Shown one piece after another: positions 41,303 through 51,619 of a stretch of 64,000 nucleotides of DNA. Both the position numbers and the translations under genes were made by a program. The stretch is taken from positions 670,255 to 734,254 of the forward strand of contig JAQMWT010000317.1 in NCBI GenBank assembly GCA_029834535.1, written 5' to 3'. The notes under the pieces were generated by a model. It was not told where the DNA came from. It searched no databases and saw only the letters and a list, made by a program, of their open reading frames with translations. This DNA comes from Chrysophaeum taylorii. Taxonomy: Eukaryota; Sar; Pelagophyceae; Pelagomonadales; Pelagomonadaceae. How positions within the stretch are numbered: the stretch's first letter is position 1; each line of letters begins with the position of its first letter.

Positions 41303-42055
41303 ATGGCCCGCCATAAAAAGCAACGCACCAAACATCGTCAACACGTCACGGCGCTGGTATCCAAGAAGAAGAAGAAGAAGAATGATGAGGAGATCATCTC
41401 CCCAGCCGACGAGACACCGTGCGTGGCCTTCGCGGCCGATCCGGACGATCACTGCGAGACCCCGAGCGAGGCCTACGCCGACGTCGCGCCCGCGCTCGAA
41501 TGGCTCGCTTCGCGGTGCGGCAAGACGCGGGGGACAGTGCATTTGTATGACCCCTACTGGTGCGCCGGCGGCGTGAAATCGCGTCTTGGGGAGTTGGGGT
41601 TTGAACGCGTCGCCAACGACAACGTCGACTGTTACGCAACCTGGGACGACAGAGAGTACGACGTCCTGGTAACCAATCCACCCTACTCGGGCGACCACAT
41701 CGCGAGACTCGCGCGCTATTGCGCCGTCCCCGGCTGCAAGTGGCTCTGGCTCGTGCCAGAGTGGACGCACAAGAAGGAGGAATTCGTGGCCGCGCTCGAT
41801 GGACGCGTGCCTCTCTATCTATCGCCAGAAAAGCGCTACGTCTACGCGCCGCCGCCCAACATGCGCGCCAAGAAGAGATCCGACACCCACAAGAAAACGG
41901 CGCCCTTCCACTCGATATGGATCTGCTGGGCGGGCACGCAGCCGCAGACCGACGCTCTCGCGAGCTGGTGGAAGGCCACCCAACGAAGCGATGGCGCTCT
42001 TCGCGTCGCGCGCTCGCGCTCCCAACTCCGCGACCTCAGGCGCCGCAAAAAATAA
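41303..42055 (+). CDS. NPPY-motif SAM-dependent methyltransferase-like protein
   Basis: 250 residues. A Lys-rich N-terminus (residues 1-27, ending in KKKKKKNDEE) looks like a nuclear or nucleolar signal and nucleic-acid contact. CETPSEAYADVAPALEWLA is followed by LYDPYWCAGGV (residues 81-91, motif I region), then VANDNVDCYA and VLVTNPPYSGDHI (NPPY at 125-128, motif IV). NPPY marks amino-group methyltransferases acting on adenine, cytosine N4 or Gln. After it, WLWLVPEWTHKKEEF and a basic C-terminus. Length suits a single-domain class I fold. The substrate (DNA, RNA or protein) is open; nucleic acid seems likelier given the charge. Confidence 0.72.
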   Translation: MARHKKQRTKHRQHVTALVSKKKKKKNDEEIISPADETPCVAFAADPDDHCETPSEAYADVAPALEWLASRCGKTRGTVHLYDPYWCAGGVKSRLGELGFERVANDNVDCYATWDDREYDVLVTNPPYSGDHIARLARYCAVPGCKWLWLVPEWTHKKEEFVAALDGRVPLYLSPEKRYVYAPPPNMRAKKRSDTHKKTAPFHSIWICWAGTQPQTDALASWWKATQRSDGALRVARSRSQLRDLRRRKK

Positions 42056-42437
42056 TAGAAGTCGTCGTACTTGGATTGCCTGGCATCATAGTAGTCGTCT
42101 TAAATAGAAGGGGGAGCTAACTATCCAGTAGGCGCCTTTGTTGTTTGCCCGGGCGGGCGGGCGGGCGGGCGGGAGAAGAGGGGAAAGCACGCGCGCACGC
42201 GCTTGGGTCTCAAAAACGACCATGCTCACTCAGCGGCGGCGGCGGCGGCGGGTAGAGGCGGACGACGTCGGCGATAGCGACGACGTGGGGGGTGCGCGAC
42301 GACGTCCGGGGTACACGACTTCGAACTTTATAAAAAAATCACGCCGGACCAAGCAGCCCGTCAAGAGGTGGTCGCAATGATGCTCTCTCCGCTCGGGGCG
42401 ATGGAAAGAGAGCCCGTCAGTCGCGTCTGGCAGCCTT
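42056..42437. other. Convergent spacer, methyltransferase / aquaporin
   Basis: 382 bp with a (GGGC)n tract at 42149-42173 and a (GGC)n tract at 42232-42251; no gene seen. Confidence 0.6.
42149..42173. repeat. (GGGC)n tetranucleotide repeat
   Basis: Six CGGG units in a row; potential G-quadruplex on the plus strand. Confidence 0.85.
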
Positions 42438-43214
42438 CTAGACGTCGTTGCTGGGTATGATGTCTTTTCCCTCGTCACCGCCGGGGGCCGTCGTCTCTTT
42501 GAACTTTGGCTTGGCAAAAAAGACCTTGACGGCCGCCGCGATCGCCGCGCCGAAAAGTGGACCCACCCAAAAGACCCAGAGATCCTTCATGCCGCCCGAA
42601 ACATACGACTCGCAGTCGCGCACATAGCTGACGATGGCAGGCCCGAAACTCCGAGTCGGGTTGATCGAGCAGCCGTCGATCGGCAGCAGAAGAATGTGGG
42701 CGAGAAAGACGGCAAAGCCAATCGCCAGAGGCGCGATGTTGCCGCTGATCGAAAACTTAGAGACGGCAGTTTCCCAAACCACGAGGCACAATAAGAAGGT
42801 CCCAAAGGTCTCGCCAGCGAAGGCGTGGCTGTTGCCGTACGCGGGGTTGACGATATTCGTGCCGAGGTTCCCGGTCATATCCTCGCTGCACGGAAAGATA
42901 GCGCAGAGCACGAGACCGCCGAGCAGCGACCCCGCCATCTGAGCGACGAAGTTGGCAACCCCCTGAATCGGGTCGAGGTTGCCCCCCAAAACGAGACTGA
43001 ACGTGACGGCGCAGTTGATCTGGGCACCTGAATGAGCCGCGAACGTGTAGGCCAGAACCAGAATGCCAATGCCAAACGCGTTCGCGACAACGAGGCGCGA
43101 CGCGGCGTCGAACGCGCCGTTGGCAGAGGCAACGCCACAGCCGATGACGACGAACATCGCCATCGCCAAGAACTCTGCAACCACCGCTCGAAGGTCGACC
43201 TTGCCGATCATCAT
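42438..43214 (-). CDS. Aquaporin (MIP family) with altered NPA boxes
   Basis: 258 residues from ATG 43214 (MMIGKVDLRA). Six helices are visible, beginning AVVAEFLAMAMFVVIGCGVA. The first pore box is AQINCAVTF (Asn67-Cys68-Ala69 instead of NPA). The second is CSINPTRSFGPA (Asn185-Pro186-Thr187, with the selectivity Arg188 kept). Both pore Asn residues remain, so the fold and channel should persist, but the half-helix caps differ. Family members pass water, glycerol or small solutes. FVGPLFGAAIAA-type last helix and a short charged tail (PGGDEGKDII) end it. Substitutions at these boxes are known in some unorthodox aquaporins; selectivity cannot be inferred. Confidence 0.88.
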   Translation of the reverse strand: MMIGKVDLRAVVAEFLAMAMFVVIGCGVASANGAFDAASRLVVANAFGIGILVLAYTFAAHSGAQINCAVTFSLVLGGNLDPIQGVANFVAQMAGSLLGGLVLCAIFPCSEDMTGNLGTNIVNPAYGNSHAFAGETFGTFLLCLVVWETAVSKFSISGNIAPLAIGFAVFLAHILLLPIDGCSINPTRSFGPAIVSYVRDCESYVSGGMKDLWVFWVGPLFGAAIAAAVKVFFAKPKFKETTAPGGDEGKDIIPSNDV

Positions 43215-43549
43215 CTTGGCGCGTGTCGAATATGTGTGTATGAGCGTCGCCGCCGTTGAGTTCAGATTTCGATTATTTCTTGTCTTGAAGTTTTGAGACC
43301 ACCTGCGATAATTGAACACAAATTGAAGTTCTTGCAGACCAAGTTCAACATAACTTTGTCATTCAGAGAATATGTCGGGCGGGCAGGTCCTACATTGTAC
43401 AACGTAGCGAATTCTTCATTCCATTCCGAAACCCGGATACGGATACTACAGCGAATCTTGAAAACAGGTATGAGATTTTACTACGTTTGACCACGTTAGA
43501 CCTACGGGGTGATTGTTGAATTAACTTCAGTATATCTTCTTATAATACT
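43215..43549. other. Intergenic, aquaporin promoter side
   Basis: 335 bp between the aquaporin start and Helitron-like copy D; AT-richer, no gene. Confidence 0.55.
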
Positions 43550-44811
43550 ACAAGTGCAGGCCAGTAAGTTCACCTAGTCCCAATCTCTAACCCCAGTAAG
43601 TTCACCTGGTCCCAGTAAGTTCACCTGGTCAGTAAGTTCACCTAGTCCAAATCTCTAACCCCAGTAAGTTCGGCGTAAACACACTCGTGCTCACACCACT
43701 CCTTCGAGCTCGTCGCGGTCGCCTCCGCCAATCTAAGCTGCTTCGATCCGCTTACGCCGCTAACCTTTCAGTTTACTCTAAAAACCCCAGTAAGTTCACC
43801 TGGTCCCAGTAAGTTCACATGGTCACTCAGTTCACCTAGTCCCAATCTCAAACCCCAGTAAGTTCACCTGGTCCCAGTAAGTTCACTAACAGTGCGCGTG
43901 TAGACGCCGGGAGGGGGCTTATCGGTATTGCGCAGCACGTGTGGGGTAGGGTGGAGTCGTCGACTCAGAAGAGCATATCCTCGGGGTTGCCGATCGACAG
44001 AGAGCCACGTAGAGCTGGACGTGACAGAGGACGGGCTTGGGCAAGAGGACGCCGACCTCGCGGGGCGTCTGGCCCTGGCTCTTGTTGATCGTCTGGCGTC
44101 GGCGGGCCTTAAGGGATACAGGTTGGAGGAGCCTCGGTGACACGACAGGATCGATCATGTATCTGGTACCGTTGCAGTGGCCGTGCGACGGGTCGAGGTT
44201 GCGAAGACTTTAAGCTCGCGATCAAAGTCAGCATGCCGTTGGTTGTCAGGGAGTCGAAAACTCGACTGTAAAGAGCGAGGCGTCGTCTTCCGACCCAACC
44301 TAGTCTGTCGAAAAGAACTCCGACGCCTCATCTCCGGGAAAAAAAGGCCGCGGTCATGCGCGCGTTGTCAGCATCGACAACATCGTTTCGACGGGGCGTG
44401 AGAATGGCGCGCTGAAAGAGCCGCCGCGGGTCGTGGAAATAGTCTGCGAGGTCGCCGTAGACGGCTTGGAGGATCAATGCCTGACTCGTGGGCCTACCTG
44501 ATCCTTACCCTAAATCGGCGCACATACGTCCGGCGGCAGCAAGCGTACGACCTACGGGCGGGGCCCGCCCTCTCTTCGCCTGCCCCACGACTCGGCGATG
44601 ACCCCGACTAGGTCCCGCGCACTTATCTCCTCCCGTCAGGCACATCCCTCCTACCCCACACACCCACCCACATCCTTCGTGCTCCCACACACACCCCTCT
44701 TAGCAGTCGACATTTAAAGACAAACAAACACACACACACCCCTCTTAGCAAACGACATTTAAAGACAAACAAACAAACAGACAGACAAACATCTGTCGAT
44801 TAGTAGTTAGG
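43550..44811 (-). mobile_element. Helitron-like relic, copy D, interrupted by satellite-like DNA
   Basis: The left end ACAAGTGCAGGCC and right end CGATTAGTAGTTAGG match the other copies. The minus strand keeps VSPRLLQPVSLKARRRQ, TINKSQGQT and LPKPVLCHVQLYVAL-type motifs. Near the right end, 44518-44759 holds foreign sequence with CCTCTTAGCAGTCGACATTT units that belong to the repeat family at 47.4 kb. Confidence 0.72.
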
Positions 44812-46920
44812 ATACACACGTACTCCATACATCGCTGACATCAACATCCTTCGTGCGCCACACAAACACGCGCCCCTCTTTGCAGTCGACCTTTCGAAGA
44901 CATCAGCAGCAGAGTAGGCCTTAATTAGATGATGTCCAGAGTGGAGGGCGAAGAATAGTAAGAAAGCGCAATGGGGGTCGAGAGAAGTAGCAAGGGTAGG
45001 GACAAAGAGGTGAAGTAGAGGCAGCAAAGAAGGAAGCAGGACGAGAGCCAGAGAAAAGGAGAGCAATTTGGAGGCGTAGGAGCAGGAGGGAGGGCGAAGA
45101 AGGGGATGTCTAAAGAAGAGGTCAACGGAACAGACGGACGAAGAAGGAGAGAAGAAAAGAAGCAGAGATAAAGAGCGGAGGGCTTCGGGATATGGAGAAA
45201 GAGACGAGAAGACGACGATCGGAGATGGATGCAGCACGACGCCAGACTTCCCAAACAGGCCGCCATAATACGTTCCTGGCGAGGCGGCCAGATTTTGCGA
45301 TAACCCAGGGCAACCACATGACATCGGGATCCACGGCCGCGCGTGCGATTAGGGTGGCAATATGCTCCGCCAGCAAAAGACCGCGCACGAATTTATGAGC
45401 AGCGTTGGTGCCATCTCCAAGCGGGAGAGGAGACGAACGTCACGTCCGTAAATCTGGAGCAAGGAAAAGTCTGGGGAGCTGCGAGACGGGAAGTTTGCTA
45501 GTCCCTCAGAATTGTGCTCGCGAGTACACGAGGATGAAGCAGCAGAGTAGCCACATAATTCTGTCGCGCCATCGTCAAAGTGGGATGGGCATGCAGTCAA
45601 CAGATGGTGAAGCGACGTGACGACGACAGCAGCGATACCTGTGTGATCAGGGATGAGAAAAACCCAGGCAGCAGATCGCTGTCGGGTGGCTAATTGCGCC
45701 ACGGACGCCACTCCAACACATATCGACTTCAACGTGGACCCAAATATGCCTGACTAGTCCGATGACTGTTGCAACCTCCCGGCCACCCAGCCACTCGACT
45801 TCCGCGAAGCGCTTGGCTGGCTCGTGTTCACGCGCGCGACACTGCCGTCGGTGGCGCGGTCGATAAACGTTCTCGCGACGGCCGTCAACATCTTGGTGGT
45901 CCCTGGCTCTCGACCGTGCCCAACGCTGGCATACTGTCAACCGGCATCGCAATCTCCTCATCATACCGCAACTGGTTCCACTTGAACACACGCGTCGAAA
46001 GAATCTCTCCACGAGAACCTCGCCTGCGAGCTTGCTACCGGCGCACTTGGCACTGCTACACTTTCTTGTATCGTGGTGCGATCCTTCTTCAAGACACATG
46101 CGTATGTCTGCGGGGCGAGCCGTCGTACGACGCTGCCGCGCTACAGAACTCCGGGGAGGTGAGCCTGCTAGCCGTTTCCCTTATCGCACGCCGCCTCGTG
46201 GGCGTTCGCCGACTTCTCCGCGCTCTTAAAGGAACTCGGCATCCAACTTCCGTCTTCTGGTGCGAAAATCAGCCGGCTTTAAAGAGGGTGCGGCGCCGTC
46301 TCCTCTCACCGAACATGTGCCACTATTTCACGGCCATCCGCGGACTTAATTAAGGACTTCGTCGATGGTGCGTCCACGGATATGTCCGCGCCGAGCTCAA
46401 TTTGGACAATGTCTTCGTCGCCATCGAGGATGCCGACCTTTACGCACTCTTCCTCCCAGGCCTCCAGGACGCGCCCTACCTCGTGTGCTTTCATTCTGGG
46501 GAGGTCCTCAATCCCCCCAACTCTCGGCCGGCCGAAGCATCGGGGAGGCCACATTCGCTTTTTTTTGGGCAACTTCCGCATCTCGCCGCACCGCATCTTC
46601 CGGTTCATGATACCATGCCGCTTCCTGCCGCTCTCTTCGCTCCCCTTCGGCTCCGCTTGGTGGGGTAGCACCAGGCCCTAACTCTGCCCTGCTCACTTGC
46701 GTCACCACTCACCTAGAGTGTGCGATTCATCCTGCGCCAAGGGCAAGCTACTGCGCCAAGGGCAAGCTAGGCGAGAAGCCGGCAGCACCCCTCCAGGGCC
46801 CCTTCCGTACATAGCCCCGAGCGTGAAAATTTATACCAATGGAAACGCAAAGCCCGGGTTGACTCCTTCCGCTTTACAGAGAGGCTGGTCCCGTCAAGGA
46901 GCCACGACACATTTCCCTTC
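44812..46920. other. Unassigned, repeat-rich region
   Basis: About 2.1 kb. The first part (44930-45230) is purine-rich on the plus strand (GAAGAAGG/GGAGAG). From 45230 on, several frames of 100-190 codons exist on both strands, but none runs long or matches a family I know. An old retroelement fragment is possible. Another CAGTCGAC unit occurs at 44885. Confidence 0.4.
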
Positions 46921-46929
46921 TTGCGCCGG

Positions 46930-47410
46930 GTCACAAATTTTTTATTTTTCTTTTTTTTGCCCGAACTACAAAAAGTACTTACCGAGATTTGGGCACATCG
47001 GAAAGATGAGCTCCGTATCTTATTAATATTTTTTATTTTCTTTTTTTTGCCCGAACTACAAAAAGTACTTACCGAGATTTGGGCACATCGGAAAGACGAG
47101 CTCCGTATCTTATTAATATTTTTAATTTTTCCAAGACTTTAAAGACACACGGGTCACATTTTTTTTTTTTTTTTTTGCCCGAACTACAAAAAGTACTTAC
47201 CGAGATTTGGGCACATCGGAAAGATGAGCTCCGTATCTTATTAATATTTTTAATTTTTCCAAGACTTTAAAGACACACGGGTCACATTTTTTTTATTTTT
47301 CTTTTTTTTGCCCGAACTACAAAAAGTACTTACCGAGATTTGGGCACATCGGAAAGATGAGCTCCGTATCTTATTAATATTTTTAATTCTTTCCAAGACT
47401 TTAAAGAGGT
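46930..47410. repeat. Satellite array, four units
   Basis: The block GCCCGAACTACAAAAAGTAC, followed by an ACCGAGATTTGGGCACATCG stretch, recurs at about 46960, 47050, 47177 and 47309. Spacing is 90, 127 and 132 bp, with T-rich linkers and an ACTTTAAAGACACACGGGTC spacer in the longer units. Confidence 0.85.
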
Positions 47411-47419
47411 CCCCACACA

Positions 47420-47540
47420 CACCCCCCCCCTCTTAGTAGTCGACATTTAAAGACTTTAAAGAGGTCAGTCGACATTTAAAGACTTTAAAGAGGTCACACC
47501 CCCATCTTAGGAGTCGACATTTAAAGACTATAAAGACGTC
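47420..47540. repeat. Short tandem repeat with GTCGACATTTAAAGAC unit
   Basis: Three imperfect units of AGTCGACATTTAAAGACTTT-like sequence; the same unit is found inside Helitron-like copy D. Confidence 0.75.
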
Positions 47541-47704
47541 ACCTGTTGGTTATTTTTGTTGTGCACTCCACACCACGCTGATGATGAGAGACGCACGCCA
47601 TCGGTTTCTTCCTTTTCGAGGTGTTGGTTGGTTGGTTGTGAAGCGCGGGGGCGGCGGCTCGCGATAAGAAGGTAGGGTGCGTGCGGTCTCGGTTAGTTTT
47701 TTTT

Positions 47705-48563
47705 TTAAAGCAGGTTGGGGTCGCCCTTGATTCGCTCGTAGATTGGCATGGCCCGGTCGACGTAACCTTTGAGCCAGTCGGGGAGGGTCGAATAGGCGCG
47801 CGTTGCGTTGGGTGCGGGCTTGTCATAGAAGCCGTCGGAGTTGACGACCGAGCCGTAGAACCCGGGAAAGACTTTTATTGCCCGGTGCCAGTCGGGCCGG
47901 GGGTCGTTCGCGGTCCATTTGAGCATGGCGGCGGGGTCGTAGGGCAGGCCGGCTTTCGCGCAGATCTTCTCAAGCATAGTGCCAGGATCCTGCATAAAAG
48001 TGTCGGCGTCGACGACGGCGTACGGAACGCCCCGGGAAAGGACGAAGTCGTAGATGCCAAAATAGGCCGCGAAGCCGAGTTCGCACTCCTCGAAGCTATT
48101 CCCGTAGTTGCCGCGCAGGTACGATTCCGCGACAAGAGCTGGGTGGCGCACCAGGAGCAGCACGAAGAAGTCGCCGAAGCTCGCTGGCAGCGAGGCCGAG
48201 TGATCGCCGGTCGCGTCGAGGTCGTAGTAGTACGTCATCTCCTTGACCACGAAGTTCTCGAAGGGTTCCTTCGCGACTGCGTCGTCGATCATCTTCCTGA
48301 CCGCCGCGAAGGTCTTCTCTTCGTTCTCTTTGAGCCACTCGGGCTCTTCATCGAAGGTCCCGATCTTCCGTTCCGGGCCGAGATAGTAGGCATCGAGAGA
48401 CGGTTCGTGGTACCTAATAATCATAAAGTAGTAAGTCAATCGTCGACCTAAGAAACAACGAGACGGACCCCCATGTCGACGAGCCTCCTCGAAGCGCGCG
48501 CTCCATGACGGTCGACGACGACCGCGGCGTGGACCATATCCAGAGCTTTCCGCCGCCGCCCAT
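47705..48563 (-). CDS. Sulfotransferase-like P-loop protein, two exons
   Basis: Exons 48563-48469 and 48413-47705 give 267 residues. Exon 1 supplies the nucleotide-binding loop: GGGGKLWIWSTPRSSSTVME. After the splice the chain reads STWGYHEPSLDAYYLGPER, the usual continuation in this family. A second cofactor segment, LLVRHPALVAESYLRGNYG, matches the 3'-phosphate-binding R...S motif, and PYAVVDADTFMQDPGTMLEK follows. There is no signal peptide, so it is probably cytosolic. The family includes PAPS-dependent sulfotransferases of small molecules. An alternative is an uncharacterised P-loop NTPase-like protein of the same superfamily. It is divergent from the HTTM-like gene by 198 bp. Confidence 0.75.
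48414..48468 (-). other. Intron of the sulfotransferase-like gene (55 bp)
   Basis: On the minus strand the donor is GTCCGTCTCG and the acceptor TGATTATTAG. Splicing joins GG to G and links the P-loop exon to YHEPSLDAYY. Confidence 0.75.
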
Positions 48564-48761
48564 TTTTGTTTGTTTGTTGGTTTTTTTTGTCTCGGGAAAA
48601 TCAGAAATGACACGTCGAAACGGAGTACGTAATAAGAAGATATCGTTTCTGAGAAGATCGATTTTCCGAAGGGCGTGGTCCCACCCTCCATGATCCAGAA
48701 AGGTCCACGCATCCCAACCAACTTCGAAAAGTGCGCTTAGCACTCCAACTCGTTCGAAAGT
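48564..48761. promoter_or_regulatory. Divergent promoter region, sulfotransferase-like / HTTM-like
   Basis: 198 bp between outward-facing start codons, with an A-rich leader before the sulfotransferase-like ATG. Confidence 0.5.
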
Positions 48762-50321
48762 ATGTGTCCCCCTCCGAGGTCGTCGCCTAGCAAATCGCGT
48801 CCGTGGTTTCTGCTCACGAGCATCGGCAGCTTGGATGCGCTTCGGGCGTGCCTCCAGGCGGCGTTCCTCTTGTGGATTGGGCTCGGGATGGAGAGTTCGA
48901 GCAGCAGCTTTCGGCAGACCTTTTCGAGATGCGTCATGTGCACCTTTCTGCTCGAGTTGCCCAAGCACATGGCGGGGATGGAGTTGGTTGCATCGGTCTG
49001 GGACTCGACGGCTCGCAAGCCAAAGCTGCCGTCGCCAAAATTGTCGGCCGACGACGCGCGTCGGCTCGAATGGGCTGCTGTCACGGGCCGCGCTGGACGG
49101 GAAGGTAGGGCCAACATTTTTGGCATCCCGACGCCCCACCTCTCTCCACCCGGAGCGCGCGTATGTCTCTTGCTCTTCAACGCTTGCGCGGCGTTCGCGT
49201 CCTTCTACCCGACCGAGGCGGGCCCGTCTCCTGCGCTGCTCGTCGCGTTTCTGAGTTTGAGCTTGGCGGTGCCGACCTTCTGGGTTTCCTACATTTATGG
49301 AGAAGATGGGTGTGAGGGCCACACGGTCTATCCGTTGCTCGTGGCGCTCGTCCTCCTCGGATGCGACGGCGGCGACGTCGGCCGCCTCTGCTGTCGGCTG
49401 GCGCTCGGCACGGCCTACACGTCGGCGGGCATAGCAAAAATCTACAAGTCGATCGAAGCCAGGCGCCTCTGGGACGGGGAAACCCTCGCGTTTTATATCC
49501 TCAACGCTGCGTACACCCGACCTCCGTATCGCGGCGGACTGCGCCACTTCGCGTTAAAATTCCTTCTCGAGAGCCCGCGGCTCCTGGACTTTCTTGCTTA
49601 CGCGACCCTCGTTTGGGAGTGCACCACCCTGCCCGGCTGTCTTTTTTTGCCGCGCTCCTTTGGCCTAGCGTGTATGGGCTTTCATATCAGCATCGTCCTC
49701 CTCTTGCAGGTCAACTTCCTTCACTGCTGGGGACCGCCCCTCCTCATCTATCTCGGGGGCGAGCCGTTGCCGGCGACGCTAAGTGCTCTCGCGCCCGCGA
49801 CGCCCTGGCAATGGCTTGCGGTCGCCATCACGACCGTTGTCGTCTGCTGGGGACTCTGCCTCGTCGACCTCGACAACAACGTTCCGGAGATACCGCCTCT
49901 CTCGTGCTTCCCCATCTTCGCTCACCTCTGCCACATTCACGAGTCCTGCCATGTCCTCCAGATCTTCGCTCCCGGCACCTACGGTCCGCCAATTGACCCC
50001 TACTACGTCCAGTCGGTCGCCGTCACTGGCCGCGATCGGGCCAACGTTTTTGACATCCGCGCCGTATGCGAGCACGCGCCGGACAACTTTGTAGTCGTCA
50101 CCGAGATTCGCTCGCGGGGGGAGCTCGATTGCGCCTCCAACTGCACCATCTCGCCCAAGCTCGCCGGCCTCGTCACCGCGTATTTCCATCTCATCAATGC
50201 CCGCACCACCGATATCACTCAGCTCCTCAATCTCGCCATTCTGATGCAAGACGAAGTCCCGAAATGCACGCCATCGCCTCGCACTGTTGGTGCTATACTC
50301 TCCACGATTAAAGTCAAATAA
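48762..50321 (+). CDS. HTTM-like (vitamin K-dependent carboxylase-like) membrane protein
   Basis: 519 residues with about eight hydrophobic segments (for example ACLQAAFLLWIGLGM, ALLVAFLSLSLAVPTFWVSY, WLAVAITTVVVCWGLCLVD). The segment LALGTAYTSAGIAKIYKS then LWDGETLAFYILN is the recognisable part. HTTM proteins have a similar Y-x-x-A-G-x-x-K helix followed by W-x-x-G. GFHISIVLLLQVNFLHCWG is the next membrane block. The C-terminal third is soluble, with Cys and His residues (FAHLCHIHESCHVLQ). HTTM members include gamma-glutamyl carboxylase and bacterial relatives of unknown activity. Catalytic Lys equivalence is not provable by eye. Confidence 0.6.
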   Translation: MCPPPRSSPSKSRPWFLLTSIGSLDALRACLQAAFLLWIGLGMESSSSSFRQTFSRCVMCTFLLELPKHMAGMELVASVWDSTARKPKLPSPKLSADDARRLEWAAVTGRAGREGRANIFGIPTPHLSPPGARVCLLLFNACAAFASFYPTEAGPSPALLVAFLSLSLAVPTFWVSYIYGEDGCEGHTVYPLLVALVLLGCDGGDVGRLCCRLALGTAYTSAGIAKIYKSIEARRLWDGETLAFYILNAAYTRPPYRGGLRHFALKFLLESPRLLDFLAYATLVWECTTLPGCLFLPRSFGLACMGFHISIVLLLQVNFLHCWGPPLLIYLGGEPLPATLSALAPATPWQWLAVAITTVVVCWGLCLVDLDNNVPEIPPLSCFPIFAHLCHIHESCHVLQIFAPGTYGPPIDPYYVQSVAVTGRDRANVFDIRAVCEHAPDNFVVVTEIRSRGELDCASNCTISPKLAGLVTAYFHLINARTTDITQLLNLAILMQDEVPKCTPSPRTVGAILSTIKVK

Positions 50322-50904
50322 TATTAAGATTTCATGTAATTTATTAACTGCGACTCTCCTGTAGATACACCGACCGGTCGATTTCGATTCGACAGCCCTG
50401 TGTTGAATTAGCAGTGCTACCGTGGCAGTCATAGCAGCAGCGTGCATATTGATTAAGGAGTGGGCGATGCTACTACGGCGACGACGACGACTACAGTACG
50501 CTCGTCTTCTCTCGAATCTCTTTTTTTTTTACCATTTGTACTTTGCTGTTTGTTTCCTCGCTCGTTCGTTCGTTCGCTTCCCCCCAAATTCTTCTGACAC
50601 CCTGCGTGTCCCCCGATCTGGCCTCATGATCCTTCTGCCGTCCAGGCATCATCACTCACGGCTGCACCACACAACCCCAAAAACTACTGAATGCCCGGCA
50701 TGTCCACATTTGCTTCGCCCTGGAGCCCCGTTTGAACCCGTACGCAGAACTGCAGACTCCTACTCTTATTCTGTATGTCGGTCTCCTCGTCGCATGGCGA
50801 CAAGCTTGATGATCACTCTCCGCCGACCCACCTTTCGGCGCCCCTCGTCTACAGGCCCGTGATTCTGGCCTGGCTCCTGTCGGTCCGGCCTGGCTCCCAT
50901 GCTC
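50322..50904. other. Intergenic: HTTM-like gene to outer copia LTR
   Basis: 583 bp, AT-rich with T runs; no gene supported. Confidence 0.5.
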
Positions 50905-51200
50905 TGGAGAGGTCTGAACTTAGTTAGTTAGAGAATGCGATCTCTTCCTTACCCTTCTTCTTCCCTTATCACCAAATCAAATAGTCCTCTGATTTGCTTC
51001 ACGCTCTTAATCATGGTCTAGCGCGCCCCGTAGGTACTTAGAATTACACGTTAAACTAGGTGTAGTTCTATGTGTCGTCTGTCGTGTGCTGAAGCTAGGG
51101 GAACTACCCTCTTCCCTGAACTCTTACCTTCTAGACTCACACGGTGAGACGGGATGGTTCTTCAGTGACTTTACACCACTGCCTCGCGTAATACTCTGCA
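50905..51200 (+). repeat. 5' LTR of the outer (older) copia element
   Basis: Begins TGGAGAGG and ends ACTCTGCA. It aligns with the reverse complement of the inner element's LTR (shared blocks GATCTCTTCCTTACCCTTCT, CAAATAGTCCTCTGATTTG, CATGGTCTAGCGCG, GAGACGGGATGGTT), but with many differences and gaps. Confidence 0.75.
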
Positions 51201-51202
51201 GG

Positions 51203-51214
51203 TTATGGGCCCAG
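51203..51214 (+). other. Primer-binding site of the outer copia element
   Basis: TTATGGGCCCAG starts two bases after the LTR. It is complementary to the anticodon arm of initiator tRNA-Met (CTGGGCCCATAA), the half-tRNA priming type of Drosophila copia. Confidence 0.8.
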
Positions 51215-51619
51215 CGGGGTCCTGAAGAATCATGTGTTGCGTGCACAGTAGTTGTTGGGTGTTGGACTGTTGTACCACGCCAGTCTAACCTCGCCATGCA
51301 ACACGCTTGTACATACGCTTAACATAATCTGCCTCCTGAATATCATGTCTGGCATTTCACAGCCGAAGCGTTCCCACGTCTTCTTGATCACGAAGTAGCA
51401 CAGTTGGCCACTGTCTGCTATGATAATGAAGTTCGCACGGTCAGTCCCGAAATTAACGATCGCCTTAATTAAGCAAGGTGAACGCAACTTAAATGTCACC
51501 CCTCTCCTCTATCTCTTGTAGACAGCCTAACTTTAAGCTATGCTCGATTCTCGCAACGCCTGCCCGTTAACGAGTTTTTTCGTGCACCTGTTACACCATT
51601 TCTTACTACCATCGCAAAT

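Noticed and set aside
44800-45324. 174-codon Ser/Leu/Phe-rich minus frame
   Set aside because: Translation of a purine-rich low-complexity tract; no membrane-protein pattern beyond composition.
45230-46690. Possible retroelement coding frames
   Set aside because: None exceeds about 190 codons and I could not find integrase, RT or RNase H signatures; left as unassigned.
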